Positions 1-9,110 of a stretch of 64,000 nucleotides of DNA are shown here, piece by piece. Position 1 is the stretch's first letter. Every line of letters begins with the position of its first letter. Source of the DNA: Roseateles terrae. Its GTDB lineage: Bacteria; Pseudomonadota; Gammaproteobacteria; Burkholderiales; Burkholderiaceae_C. Both the position numbers and the translations under genes were made by a program. The stretch covers positions 411,073-475,072 of the forward strand of contig NZ_JACHXO010000005.1 of the NCBI RefSeq assembly GCF_014192155.1, read 5' to 3'. The notes below the pieces were generated by a model. It did not search any database, was not told the origin of the DNA, and was given only the letters and a program-made list of their open reading frames with translations.

Positions 1-435
1 GCCCTGTGTCTCGGCGAAGCGCATGTACATGCGGGCCAGGTCGCCCGCGAACAGCGCCGATTCATCCCCGCCGGTACCGGCCCGGATTTCCAGGAAGGCC
101 GGGCGCTCGTCATCCGGATCCTTCGGAATCAGCGCCAGTTGCAGCGCCTGATCCAGCTCCGCAATGTCGGCCTCAGCGCTGGTGATCTCGTCGCGGGCCA
201 TGGCGATCATCTCCGCGTCCCCGCTGTCCAGCAGTTCCCGGGCTGCCGCCAGGTCCGCCTCGCGCTGCTGGTAACGCCGGTAGCGCTCCACCAGTGACGA
301 CACCTCCGCCTGCTCGCGGGTCAACGCACGGTAGCGCTTCATGTCGGCCGCGACACTGCCGTCCGCGAGCGTGTTGTCCAGTTCGACCAGACGGAAACCA
401 AGGCGTTCGAATTGTTGGCGAAGGGTGTCGTTCAT
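1..435 (-). CDS. prfA: Peptide chain release factor 1 (partial, N-terminal part)
   Basis: Class I release factor that recognises UAA and UAG and triggers peptide release on the ribosome. Only the first 145 residues lie in the window; the gene runs off the left edge. The visible part begins [13 protein letters not shown] and reaches the conserved [16 protein letters not shown] segment of the PCRF domain. The GGQ catalytic motif and the PxT codon-reading motif would be outside the window. The start is the ATG at 435. It lies downstream of hemA on the same strand, the usual hemA-prfA order, but a 321-base gap separates them, so co-transcription is inferred only. Confidence 0.93.
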   Translation of the reverse strand, partial: MNDTLRQQFERLGFRLVELDNTLADGSVAADMKRYRALTREQAEVSSLVERYRRYQQREADLAAARELLDSGDAEMIAMARDEITSAEADIAELDQALQLALIPKDPDDERPAFLEIRAGTGGDESALFAGDLARMYMRFAETQG

Positions 436-756
436 GGCCAGGAGGCGAGGGCGGAAGCCTGCGGTTGCGGTGCGCGGCGCTGCTCAGTGCAAGGCCGTGA
501 GCGCTGTGGTTGTCGCCCCGACGGGGGGCGGGCAGGATCCCTGAAGGGGGAGGGCAGAGGCATCTGCAGTGAGGCATCACCGACATCGGGATAGGGTGTG
601 CCAGGAATGCTGGAGGCCAGTGCTGGACGGGTGCAGCGATTCAGGTGCTGCGTCGGCAATGTGGCAGCGGCCGAGGCAATGTCAGCGCTGGGCGCCGGTG
701 AAGCGCTTCGATCCATCGCTGGCGTCGCGGGCCGCCGGGAACATCGAGGGACGTCG
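436..756. other. Intergenic stretch between hemA and prfA
   Basis: No convincing gene is visible. A minus-strand open frame covers most of it and its stop overlaps the prfA ATG, but its composition is arginine/proline/serine-rich without recognisable motifs, as expected of an out-of-frame reading in GC-rich DNA. No terminator with a T-run was seen. Confidence 0.5.
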
Positions 757-2325
757 CTAAGACTCGCGCGTGCGCAGTGGGCTGGGCACTGCGGTGCCAT
801 CGTCCGCCATCAAGGCGGCAACGATGGTGGAAGAGTTCGACGCCGAGCTTGTGCCGGCGGCAGCGGAAGAAGTGCCCGAGGAGCCCGAGGAGCCCGAATG
901 ACCTGAATGACCCGAGATGCCGGCTGTGCCGGTCATTCCGAAAGCGCCGCCAGCCGGGCCTGAAGCCGCTGGAACTGCCGACATCGGCAGGTCCGTTGGC
1001 GTGTTGCGCAGGAAGAGCCGGGACACCGTCTGCGCCATTGCCAGCCGGTGGTCGCCGTCGCTGGCGTTCAGCTCCGCCATGGCGCCGTGCAACATCTTCT
1101 GCGTCAGGCCGCGGGAGAGGGCTTCGAGCACGGTGTCGATGTCCTGGCCCTTGGCCAGCAGCTTGCGGGCGCGCTGGATCTCCGCCTGCCGCCAGCTGTC
1201 CGCCTGCTGATGCAGGGCCTGGATCAGCGGAACGGTGTGCCGCTGGCCCAGCCAGTGCACAAAACTCTGCACACCGTGTTCAATGATGGCCTCGGCCTGC
1301 TGCACCGCCGCCTGGCGCTTTTCGCCGGCGGTCTGCACCAGTTGCGACAGGTCATCCACCGTGTAGAGATAGATGTCGTCCAGCTGGGCGACTTCGGGTT
1401 CGATGTCTCGCGGCACGGCCAGGTCCACCATGAACATCGGGCGGTGCTTGCGGCGCTTGAGAGCGCGCTCGACAGCGCCGAGGCCAATCAGGGGCAGGCT
1501 GGATGCGGTGCAGCTGATCACCGCGTCAAATTCGTGCAGGCGCTGCGGCAGGTCCACCAGACGGATGGCTTCGGCGCCCAGATGCTGGGCCAGCTTCTCG
1601 CCGCGCTCCAGCGTGCGGTTGGCCACCGCCAGCCCCTTGGGACCCTTGGCTGCGAAGTGCGTGCCCACCAGTTCGATCATTTCGCCGGCGCCGACCAGCA
1701 GCACGCGGATGTCCGACAGGTTCTCAAACAGCTGGGACGCCAATCGCACCGACGCAGCGGCCATGCTGATGGAGTGGCTGCCGATCTCGGTGGAACTGCG
1801 CACTTCCTTCGCCACCGAGAAGCTGCGCTGGAAGAGCTGATGCAGCGTGGTGCCCAGCGTGCCGGCCTGATCCGCCTCGCGGACGGCCTGCTTGAGCTGA
1901 CCCAGAATCTGCGGTTCGCCCAGCACCATCGAATCCAGGCCGCTGGCCACCCGGAACGCATGGCGGGCGGCCTTGCCGTCTTCGGCCACATAGGCGTGGT
2001 CCAGCAAGGTGGCGCTGCCCACGCCGCCAATGCCGGCCAGCCATTCCACCGCCGGGCGGACCATGTCCGGATGCCCGGCCACATAAAGCTCGGTGCGGTT
2101 GCAGGTGGAGAGCAGGGCGGCTTCGGGCAGCTGGGCCTGTCCGCCCGCCTGACCCCGGCCGGCGGACGACGACAGCAGCGCGCCCATGCCGCGGGAGGCG
2201 CCCTGGCCGAGCTGGTCGGTGAAACGCTGGAGGGTGGGAGCGAGCTGCTCCAGGGTGAACGCAAAGCGTCCGCGCAGGTCCAAAGGCGCGGACTGATGGT
2301 TCAAGCCAAGAGCAAAGACCGTCAT
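757..2325 (-). CDS. hemA: Glutamyl-tRNA reductase
   Basis: Catalyses NADPH-dependent reduction of glutamyl-tRNA to glutamate-1-semialdehyde, the first step of C5 tetrapyrrole (haem, corrin) synthesis. The start is the ATG giving MTVFALGLNHQSAPLDLRGR. The nucleophilic Cys is in LLSTCNRTELY (about residue 75), later than the usual position near 50 because a Gly/Ser/Gln-rich insertion of some 22 residues precedes it. The NADPH-binding motif VLLVGAGEMIELV and a C-terminal dimerisation helix region follow. At 522 residues it is about 100 longer than typical. The excess at the end is a Ser/Gly/Ala tail (SGHSGHSGSSGSSG). The core identification is secure; the extensions are odd and probably disordered. 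Confidence 0.96.
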   Translation of the reverse strand: MTVFALGLNHQSAPLDLRGRFAFTLEQLAPTLQRFTDQLGQGASRGMGALLSSSAGRGQAGGQAQLPEAALLSTCNRTELYVAGHPDMVRPAVEWLAGIGGVGSATLLDHAYVAEDGKAARHAFRVASGLDSMVLGEPQILGQLKQAVREADQAGTLGTTLHQLFQRSFSVAKEVRSSTEIGSHSISMAAASVRLASQLFENLSDIRVLLVGAGEMIELVGTHFAAKGPKGLAVANRTLERGEKLAQHLGAEAIRLVDLPQRLHEFDAVISCTASSLPLIGLGAVERALKRRKHRPMFMVDLAVPRDIEPEVAQLDDIYLYTVDDLSQLVQTAGEKRQAAVQQAEAIIEHGVQSFVHWLGQRHTVPLIQALHQQADSWRQAEIQRARKLLAKGQDIDTVLEALSRGLTQKMLHGAMAELNASDGDHRLAMAQTVSRLFLRNTPTDLPMSAVPAASGPAGGAFGMTGTAGISGHSGHSGSSGSSGTSSAAAGTSSASNSSTIVAALMADDGTAVPSPLRTRES

Positions 2326-2400
2326 GATGGCGCCGATTATAAAATTCCTGCCGAACTCACGCACCTGTCAGGGGCAACGCATCCGGGTGATCCGTCAAGG

Positions 2401-2739
2401 ATGCGGCGACTTACCCCCGGACGGACCCCCGTCATCCAACCCAATGGGTCACTCTTGAACTTTCTGGACGTCGTCTGGCACCTGTGCAACCTCTTCCTGC
2501 CGGCCTGGGCCGTGGCGGCCCTGATGGCCGGGGCGCTCAAGCTGCTGTGGCGGGACCGGGCCCGCGGCATGACCTGGGCGCAGCTGGCGCTGTGGGGCGC
2601 GGCCGGCGGCTCGATGGCCGCCGTCTTCGCGGTGTTGCTGATCGGCCGGGACGGCAGCATGGCCGGTTACGCGGCCATCCTGCTCGGCGTCACGCTGCCG
2701 CAGTGGGGCCTGACGTGGCGAGCGTCTCCGCATAGCTGA
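2401..2739 (+). CDS. Small integral membrane protein, unknown function
   Basis: A 112-residue protein with three strongly hydrophobic stretches (around [38 protein letters not shown] and [15 protein letters not shown]), so probably an inner-membrane protein. I do not recognise a family beyond small conserved membrane proteins. It is divergent from hemA (75 bases apart) and convergent with miaB, overlapping the miaB end by 50 bases. The ATG at 2401 is used; a TTG at 2455 just before the first hydrophobic segment is an alternative start. Confidence 0.6.
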   Translation: MRRLTPGRTPVIQPNGSLLNFLDVVWHLCNLFLPAWAVAALMAGALKLLWRDRARGMTWAQLALWGAAGGSMAAVFAVLLIGRDGSMAGYAAILLGVTLPQWGLTWRASPHS

Positions 2740-4096
2740 GACCTTCCGCGCCGCCCACCGCCCTTTCGCCTTCCGCCAGCGGCACCTCGCCGCGCAGCGA
2801 GTGCGCGAAGGCTTCGGTGATGCGCAGCGGAATCAGCTGGTGCATCAGCCGCTCATGGCCCTTGAAGTTGACGATGCGGTTGCACTCGGTGCGGCCCATC
2901 AGCTCGGTGGCATCCCGGCGGGCGTGTCCTGACACCAGCACCGGCACCGTCTTGCCCACCAGTTCCTGGTTGTAGCGCAGGGCGGTGGCTTCGATCTCGG
3001 CCTGCAGTTCCTGCAGACGACGCACCTTCACCTCATGCGGCGTGTCGTCGGCCAAGTTGGCGGCCGGCGTGCCGGGGCGCGGGCTGAAGATGAAGCTGAA
3101 GGACGCGTCGAAACCGACGTCGCGCACCAGCTGCATCGTTTTGGCATGGTCCTCGTCCGTCTCGCCGGGGAAACCGACGATGAAGTCGCTGGCGATCCGG
3201 ATGTCCGGCCGCACGGCCCGCAGGCGCCGCACGATGCTCTTGAACTGCAGGGCGGTGTAGCCGCGCTTCATGGCGCTCAGGATGCGATCGCTGCCGTGCT
3301 GCACCGGGAGGTGCACATGGTTCACCAGTTGAGGGATCTTCGCGTAAGCGTCGATCAGGCGCTGGCTGAACTCATTCGGATGGCTGGTGGTGTAGCGGAT
3401 GCGTTCGATACCGGGGATCTCGGCCACATATTCCAGCAGCAGCGCGAAGTCGGCGATCTCGTCCGAGTCCCCCATGCGGCCGCGGTAGGCATTCACGTTC
3501 TGGCCCAGCAGCGTCACTTCCTTGACGCCCTGATCGACCAGGCCGGCCACCTCTTCCAGCACGTCCTCGAAGGGGCGGCTCACTTCCTCGCCGCGGGTGT
3601 AGGGCACCACGCAGTACGAGCAGTACTTGGAGCAGCCTTCCATGATGGATACAAAGGCGCTGGCGCCTTCCACCTTGGCGGGCGGCAGGTTGTCGAACTT
3701 CTCGATTTCCGGGAAGCTGATGTCCACCTGCGGCCGCAGTTGCTCCTGGCGCTGGGCCAGCATCTGCGGCAGACGGTGCAGGGTCTGCGGGCCAAAGACC
3801 ACGTCCACATAGGGCGCGCGTTCGATGATGGCGGCGCCTTCCTGGCTGGCCACGCAGCCGCCCACGCCGATCAGCGTGCCCTTGGCCTTCAAATGCTTGA
3901 TGCGGCCGAGGTCGGAGAACACCTTCTCCTGCGCCTTCTCCCGCACCGAGCAGGTGTTGAAGAGGATCAGGTCAGCTTGTTCCACATCGGTGGTCGGCTC
4001 ATAGCCTTCGGCGGCGCGCAACACATCGGCCATCTTGTCCGAGTCGTACTCGTTCATCTGGCAGCCGAAGGTCTTGATGAAGACTTTCTTGGTCAT
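2690..4096 (-). CDS. miaB: tRNA-2-methylthio-N6-dimethylallyladenosine synthase
   Basis: Radical-SAM methylthiotransferase that converts i6A37 to ms2i6A37 in tRNAs reading codons starting with U. The 468 residues show the UPF0004 domain with three cluster cysteines (C12 in [12 protein letters not shown]49 in [10 protein letters not shown]81 in [11 protein letters not shown]), the radical-SAM motif CSKYCSYC (C155, C159, C162) and a C-terminal TRAM domain (about residues 378-440). Length and motif order match the family. The next genes on this strand, starting at 4705, are unrelated. Confidence 0.97.
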   Translation of the reverse strand: MTKKVFIKTFGCQMNEYDSDKMADVLRAAEGYEPTTDVEQADLILFNTCSVREKAQEKVFSDLGRIKHLKAKGTLIGVGGCVASQEGAAIIERAPYVDVVFGPQTLHRLPQMLAQRQEQLRPQVDISFPEIEKFDNLPPAKVEGASAFVSIMEGCSKYCSYCVVPYTRGEEVSRPFEDVLEEVAGLVDQGVKEVTLLGQNVNAYRGRMGDSDEIADFALLLEYVAEIPGIERIRYTTSHPNEFSQRLIDAYAKIPQLVNHVHLPVQHGSDRILSAMKRGYTALQFKSIVRRLRAVRPDIRIASDFIVGFPGETDEDHAKTMQLVRDVGFDASFSFIFSPRPGTPAANLADDTPHEVKVRRLQELQAEIEATALRYNQELVGKTVPVLVSGHARRDATELMGRTECNRIVNFKGHERLMHQLIPLRITEAFAHSLRGEVPLAEGERAVGGAEGLSYAETLATSGPTAAA

Positions 4097-4234
4097 GGCA
4101 AGGGCTCCAGGCCCGGTGCTGTGTCAGCCCGGGCCGTGCAGGAATTCAGCAGAAATCGCGAGAGTCAGCGAATGTCTGCGGCAAGCAGAAAAACGCCGGG
4201 GGGATTCACAGACGGCAGAGGCGGGAAGTCAGCG

Positions 4235-4705
4235 TCACCACCAGGACGACTTGGTCCACTTCTGGTTGGCCGCATCAAACGACCATTCAGAGGCTTCCTT
4301 GACGGTGGTCGGCCAGGGTTTGTTCTCAAGCTCGACGCTGTTGAGCACCCAGACGTCCATGATCAGTCCGCTGAGGTCGGTGGTGTAGTGCACCACCAGC
4401 TTCTGGCCGGAGAGGGTGGCCGACAGGGCCACCATGTCGTTGGCGTCCTTGATGCGGGCACCGGGCGCAAGACGGGCGTCGCGTCCGTTGAGGGTGACTT
4501 CAGGCGGCACGCCGACCACCAGCGTGCCCCGCAGGGCCTTGGCCGGGAAAAAGCGATGGCCGATGGTCGCCTGAGCCTGCGCGGTCTGCGGCAGGAGGGC
4601 GGTGCCAACGGTGGCGGTCAGGACGGCGATGCTGGCAGCCAGGGCGCTCATGGCACGACGAGGTGCGCGAAGGCCGGGCTGGGCGGGCATGGCACAGCGA
4701 TACAT
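4235..4705 (-). CDS. Conserved exported protein of unknown function
   Basis: A 156-residue protein with an N-terminal signal peptide (basic start, hydrophobic SALAASIAVLTATVGTALL, cleavage likely after AQA near residue 45). The mature part of about 110 residues has a pattern of beta strands (GTLVVGVPPEVTLNG, LVVHYTTDLSGLIMDVWVLN) and ends in WTKSSWW. It is probably periplasmic. No catalytic motif is visible and I do not recognise the family. It lies 65 bases before the L,D-transpeptidase-like gene ends, same strand, so the two may be co-transcribed. Confidence 0.75.
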   Translation of the reverse strand: MYRCAMPAQPGLRAPRRAMSALAASIAVLTATVGTALLPQTAQAQATIGHRFFPAKALRGTLVVGVPPEVTLNGRDARLAPGARIKDANDMVALSATLSGQKLVVHYTTDLSGLIMDVWVLNSVELENKPWPTTVKEASEWSFDAANQKWTKSSWW

Positions 4706-4770
4706 GGGGTAGATCCAGTGGCTGCGAAAAGGCGTAAGTGTACCGGCTGTGCCCGCGCCAGGGGGCGCTG

Positions 4771-5550
4771 TCAGAGCCGCCCGGTGTCCTGGCGTAACAC
4801 CGGACGCGACATCGGCGACAACCTGTCAGCGGCCGCCGGAGCGGCATTGAGCGCCACCGGCGGCTCGGCGGGCGGCAGCGGTTCGGGCAGCACATAGACC
4901 ACGCCCGGTCCTGCGCCGAGCACCGGCCGGACCACCTGGTCGAAGAATTCGCCGGTGACGATCACGCAGCCCAGCGAGATCCGGTTGTCGTCCGGCGACG
5001 GCGAGGCCAGCCGTTCGGCACGTCGCTCGCTGGCCGGGGCGGGCCGCAGGCGGTGGATGGCGAAGGCGGCGTCGTAATCCACCCAGATGACGGTTTCGCC
5101 TTTGAGATTTGGGCCCGGCTGGCTGTCATAGCGGCCGGACGGGGTCGTGCGGAGTGCCGGCGGGATGCCGGTGGCCACCATCTGGCCGACATTGGGATCC
5201 AGCGTGTCGCCACGGGCGAGGCCGAGCAGGGCCGGCGCCGAGCCGGCGAGGCGGCCATCGGCGCGAAACACCAGCAGCCGGGCTTCCTTCTTGTCCACCA
5301 CGGCGAAGGGCAGGCCATGCGCATCACCGCCTTGCAGGGCGACACGCACCATCTGCCGGGCTTCCGGCGACACGGCGGCCGCTTCCAGCTGCGCCTGCAC
5401 GGCGGTGGCGGACAACCTCACGGCATGGGCCGGCTCTGCGGCCAGCGCCATGCTGATCAGGGCAGCGCCGATCAGCGTCTGCACCGGGAGCCGGGGCTCC
5501 CACTGGCGCCGCGAGTGATGGCGGCGTCCCAACAACTTCCAACCCTTCAT
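4771..5550 (-). CDS. L,D-transpeptidase (YkuD-type) family protein, exported
   Basis: Candidate peptidoglycan L,D-transpeptidase or related envelope enzyme. The 259-residue protein has a signal peptide (hydrophobic TLIGAALISMALA, cleavage near AHA). The YkuD-like region begins at FAVVDKKEARLLVFRADG, where the family usually has a strand rich in hydrophobic residues. The active-site pattern is visible: His166 in FAIHRL and Ser192-x-Gly194-Cys195 in RISLGCV, with Arg190 just before. A Pro/Ala-rich tail follows residue 225. A basic, Arg/His-rich n-region of about 20 residues precedes the hydrophobic core, so the true start might be internal. Substrate is not shown. Confidence 0.8.
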   Translation of the reverse strand: MKGWKLLGRRHHSRRQWEPRLPVQTLIGAALISMALAAEPAHAVRLSATAVQAQLEAAAVSPEARQMVRVALQGGDAHGLPFAVVDKKEARLLVFRADGRLAGSAPALLGLARGDTLDPNVGQMVATGIPPALRTTPSGRYDSQPGPNLKGETVIWVDYDAAFAIHRLRPAPASERRAERLASPSPDDNRISLGCVIVTGEFFDQVVRPVLGAGPGVVYVLPEPLPPAEPPVALNAAPAAADRLSPMSRPVLRQDTGRL

Positions 5551-5882
5551 GACGACTGCGGTCCTTGCAATGAAGACTGCATGGCCGTCTTCCGCGGCGG
5601 ATATTAATGAGAGACGCGCTTTTCAACCCGGTGATCTGACCGCCGATCGCCCGGGAATGTCCCGAGGTTCCACAAGGTTGAACAAGCTGTCGGAAAGTAC
5701 CGCCCGCGGTACGAAAAGCGCACGTCCGCGCAGCGCGTGCGCATGGTGCGCAAGACCTGCCTTGGGCGTGCTGCAATCGCGCAGCCGTCAGGGGGTGGCC
5801 GGGTGGCATTACCCGCCAGCAACAAGCCGGTCTGTCCGGCTACAGAGAATTCAAGAATGAGAAAAACCCGGGGAATCCAATC
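5551..5882. other. Intergenic region between divergent L,D-transpeptidase and efflux operon
   Basis: No gene is apparent in these 332 bases. They should hold the promoters of both divergent units. A compact dyad at 5697-5712 is listed separately. A purine-rich CGGGGAA about 10 bases before 5883 may serve as ribosome binding site for the efflux pump gene. Confidence 0.5.
5697..5712. promoter_or_regulatory. Inverted repeat GTACCG-N4-CGGTAC, candidate operator
   Basis: A perfect 6-base inverted repeat with a 4-base spacer lies in the divergent region about 170 bases before the efflux pump start. The size and symmetry fit a TetR-type operator, and RND pumps are often TetR-controlled, but no regulator gene is adjacent. 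Assignment is inference from symmetry only. Confidence 0.3.
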
Positions 5883-8800
5883 ATGCTGATGGGTGCCGTC
5901 CATGTGGCGCTGAGGCGGCCCTATACCTTTCTGGTGCTGGCACTGCTGCTGCTGATCATTGGACCGCTGGCGGCACTGCGCACGCCGACGGACATCTTCC
6001 CGGAGATCCGGGTGCCGGTCATTGCGGTGGCCTGGCAATACACCGGTCTGCCGTCCGACCAGATGGCGGGGCGCATTTCCACGCTGTTCCAGCGCACCTT
6101 GACCACGACGGTCAATGACATCGAGCACATCGAGGCGAACAGCTATCCCGGCGTCTCGGTGGTGAAGATCTTCTTCCAGCCGGGCGTGAATGTGGCGGTG
6201 GCCAATGCCCAGGTGACGGCAGTGTCGCAGGTGGTCACGCGCCAGATGCCGGCGGGCATCACGCCCCCGCTGATCCTGAACTACAACGCGGCCACGGTCC
6301 CCATCCTGCAATTGGCGCTGTCGGGTCAGGGTTTGTCCGAGCAGCAGCTGTTTGACCTGGGTTTCAACACCATTCGCACCCCGCTGGTGACGGTGCCGGG
6401 CGCGGCCATTCCCCTGCCCTATGGCGGCAAGCAGCGGCAGGTGCAGATTGACCTGAATCCGGCGGCCTTGCAGGCGCGGGGCCTGTCCGCCCAGGATGTT
6501 GCCAATGCACTGGCCACCCAGAACGTACTGACGCCGATTGGCACGCAGAAGATCGGGGAGCTGGAATACACGCTGCAGCTCAACAGTGCGCCATCCGCGA
6601 TTCAGGAGCTGGGGCTGCTGCCGGTGAAGGTGGTCAATGGCAGCACCCTCTATCTGAAGGACGTTGCCGACGTACATGACGGCAATGCCCCGCAGACCAA
6701 TATCGTTCATGTTGATGGCGGCCGGTCGGTGCTGATGTCGGTGCTGAAGAACGGCGCGGCGTCGACGCTGGCGATTGTGGATGGTGTGCGCGCCAAGCTG
6801 AATGACCTCAAACCCGGCCTGCCGGACACGCTGGAGGTCAAGCCGATCAATGACCAGTCCATCTTCGTGCGTGCCGCCGTCAAGGGTGTTGCGATTGAAG
6901 GCGCGATTGCCGCGGCGCTGACCAGCGCGATGATCCTGCTCTTCCTGGGCAGCTGGCGTTCGACGGTGATCATTGCGGTGTCGATTCCGCTGTCCATCCT
7001 CGGCTCCATCATTGCGCTGGCTGCGGTGGGCGAGACGCTCAACCTGATGACGCTGGGCGGCCTCGCGCTGGCGGTGGGCATTCTGGTGGACGATGCCACC
7101 GTCACGATCGAGAACATCAACTGGCATCTGGAGCATGGCAAGGACGTGGAGACGTCCATCCTGGATGGGGCGCGGCAGATCGTCACGCCGGCATTCGTGT
7201 CGTTGCTGTGCATCTGCATCGTCTTCATCCCGATGTTCTTCCTGGAAGGCGTCTCGCGTTTCCTCTTCGTGCCGATGGCCGAAGCGGTGATCTTCGCGAT
7301 GGTCTGTTCTTTCATCCTGTCGCGCACGCTGGTGCCGACGATGGCCAAGTATTTGCTCAAGCCGCATGCGCCGCTGACGGACGGTCACGGTCATCTCGCG
7401 AGTGCGCCGTCGCGCAATCCGCTGGTGCGGTTCCAGCGCAATTTCGAAGCGCGCTTTGAGCGGGTGCGCGAGTCCTATCGCGGCCTGCTCACGGCGGCAC
7501 TGACCCACCACCGCGGTTTCCTCTTCGGCTTCGCTGTGCTGGTGCTGGCCTCGTTTGCGCTGGTGCCCTTCATCGGCAGCAATTTCTTTCCGCAAGTGGA
7601 TTCGGGCCAGATCCTGATGCATGCGCGGGTGCCGGTGGGCACGCGAGTGGAGGAAACCGCGGCGCGCTTTGCGCAGATTGAAGCGGCCATCCGCCGGGTG
7701 ATTCCGCCTGAGCACATCGAGACGCTGGTGGACAACATCGGCCTGCCGCCGTCCAGCATCAACCTCACCTACAACAACACCGGCGTCATGGGCTCGCAGG
7801 ATGGCGACGTGCAGATCGCGCTCAAGGAAGGGCATGCGCCGACGGCGGACTATGTGCGCCAGCTGCGCGAAGTGCTGCCGCGTGAGTTCCCGGACACCAC
7901 CTTCTCGTTTCCCCCGGCGGACATCGTCAGCCAGATCCTGAACTTTGGCTCACCGGCGCCAATCGACGTGCAGATTCGAGGACGGGATGTGGAGGCCAAC
8001 TATGCCTATGCACAGCAGCTGCTCAAGCGCATCCAGGCGATCCCCGGTGTGGCGGATGCACGCATCCAGCAGTCCAACAAGGCGCCGACCTTCAACGTCA
8101 ATGTGGACCGCACCCAGGCGCAATTGCTGGGCCTGAGCACCCGCGATGTGGCCAACAGTCTGGTGGTGAACCTGGCCGGCAGCAGCCAGGTGGCGCCGAC
8201 CTATTGGCTCAATCCGGCCAATGGCGTGAGCTATGCCATCGTCATGCAGACGCCGCAGCATCAGCTCGACTCCCTGGCGGCGCTGGGCAATCTGCCGGTG
8301 GGCAACGGCAGCGCGCCGGGCACGACCACGCTGGGCGGCATTGCTTCCTTCGAGCGTGGGACCGGCAGCGCGCTGGTCAGCCAGTATGACGTGCAGACGA
8401 TGGTGCAGATTCACGCCACCACACAAGACCGGGACCTGGGTGCGGTCGCCCGCGACATCCGCCAGGCGCTGGCGGACACGGCAGCCGCGGTGCCCAAGGG
8501 TTCGAACGTCCAGTTGCTGGGGCAGGTCAGGACGATGGACCGAGCCTTCTCCGGCCTGCTCTTCGGATTGCTGGGCGCGGTGGTGCTGATCTACCTGCTC
8601 ATCGTCGTGAACTTCCAGTCCTGGCTGGATCCGGCCGTCATCGTCTCGGCGCTGCCGGCGGCGCTGGCGGGCATTGTGTGGATGCTCTTTGCCACCCACA
8701 CCACGCTCTCGGTGCCTGCCTTGACGGGCGCCATCATGTGCATGGGCGTGGCCACGGCCAACAGCGTGCTGGTCATCAGCTTCGCGCGGGAACGGCTGGA

Positions 8801-9110
8801 CGCGCTGGGAGATGCCACGGCAGCGGCACTCGAAGCGGGCTTCGTGCGTTTCCGTCCGGTGCTGATGACGGCACTGGCGATGGTCATCGGCATGCTGCCG
8901 ATGGCACTGGGCCTGGGCGAAGGGGGTGAGCAAAACGCGCCGCTGGGCCGTGCGGTCATCGGCGGCCTGATCTTCGCCACCTTTGCCACGCTGGTCTTTG
9001 TGCCGGTCGTGTTCAGCCGGGTGCACCGTCACCATCGTCCCAGGACCTCCGATCCATCCGCCGAGGCAGCGCCGCTGCTGCCGGCAGGAGATGCTTTCCA
9101 TGCGAACTGA
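5883..9110 (+). CDS. RND efflux pump inner-membrane permease (HAE1/AcrB-like)
   Basis: Proton-driven inner-membrane pump subunit of a tripartite exporter. The 1075 residues show the RND layout: TM1 at the N-terminus (TFLVLALLLLIIG), a large periplasmic loop, a TM2-TM6 block with the hydrophobe-exporter signature GILVDDATVTIEN carrying two adjacent Asp in TM4, a second periplasmic loop, and a second TM block ending near residue 1050. The Asp pair argues for an organic-substrate (HAE) pump rather than a metal pump. The stop overlaps the adaptor gene by 11 bases. The permease-first order is less common than adaptor-first. Confidence 0.93.
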   Translation: MLMGAVHVALRRPYTFLVLALLLLIIGPLAALRTPTDIFPEIRVPVIAVAWQYTGLPSDQMAGRISTLFQRTLTTTVNDIEHIEANSYPGVSVVKIFFQPGVNVAVANAQVTAVSQVVTRQMPAGITPPLILNYNAATVPILQLALSGQGLSEQQLFDLGFNTIRTPLVTVPGAAIPLPYGGKQRQVQIDLNPAALQARGLSAQDVANALATQNVLTPIGTQKIGELEYTLQLNSAPSAIQELGLLPVKVVNGSTLYLKDVADVHDGNAPQTNIVHVDGGRSVLMSVLKNGAASTLAIVDGVRAKLNDLKPGLPDTLEVKPINDQSIFVRAAVKGVAIEGAIAAALTSAMILLFLGSWRSTVIIAVSIPLSILGSIIALAAVGETLNLMTLGGLALAVGILVDDATVTIENINWHLEHGKDVETSILDGARQIVTPAFVSLLCICIVFIPMFFLEGVSRFLFVPMAEAVIFAMVCSFILSRTLVPTMAKYLLKPHAPLTDGHGHLASAPSRNPLVRFQRNFEARFERVRESYRGLLTAALTHHRGFLFGFAVLVLASFALVPFIGSNFFPQVDSGQILMHARVPVGTRVEETAARFAQIEAAIRRVIPPEHIETLVDNIGLPPSSINLTYNNTGVMGSQDGDVQIALKEGHAPTADYVRQLREVLPREFPDTTFSFPPADIVSQILNFGSPAPIDVQIRGRDVEANYAYAQQLLKRIQAIPGVADARIQQSNKAPTFNVNVDRTQAQLLGLSTRDVANSLVVNLAGSSQVAPTYWLNPANGVSYAIVMQTPQHQLDSLAALGNLPVGNGSAPGTTTLGGIASFERGTGSALVSQYDVQTMVQIHATTQDRDLGAVARDIRQALADTAAAVPKGSNVQLLGQVRTMDRAFSGLLFGLLGAVVLIYLLIVVNFQSWLDPAVIVSALPAALAGIVWMLFATHTTLSVPALTGAIMCMGVATANSVLVISFARERLDALGDATAAALEAGFVRFRPVLMTALAMVIGMLPMALGLGEGGEQNAPLGRAVIGGLIFATFATLVFVPVVFSRVHRHHRPRTSDPSAEAAPLLPAGDAFHAN

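Noticed and set aside
432..800. Minus-strand 122-residue open frame whose stop overlaps the prfA ATG
   Set aside because: It overlaps the hemA end, has Arg/Pro/Ser composition typical of off-frame reading in GC-rich DNA and no motif or ribosome binding site.
1048..2400. Long plus-strand frame antisense to hemA
   Set aside because: It is the complement-strand shadow of hemA; only the part from about 2401 with hydrophobic helices was kept as a separate small gene.
5604..7835. 743-residue minus-strand frame across the RND permease gene
   Set aside because: His/Arg/Gln-rich shadow of a clear permease on the opposite strand.
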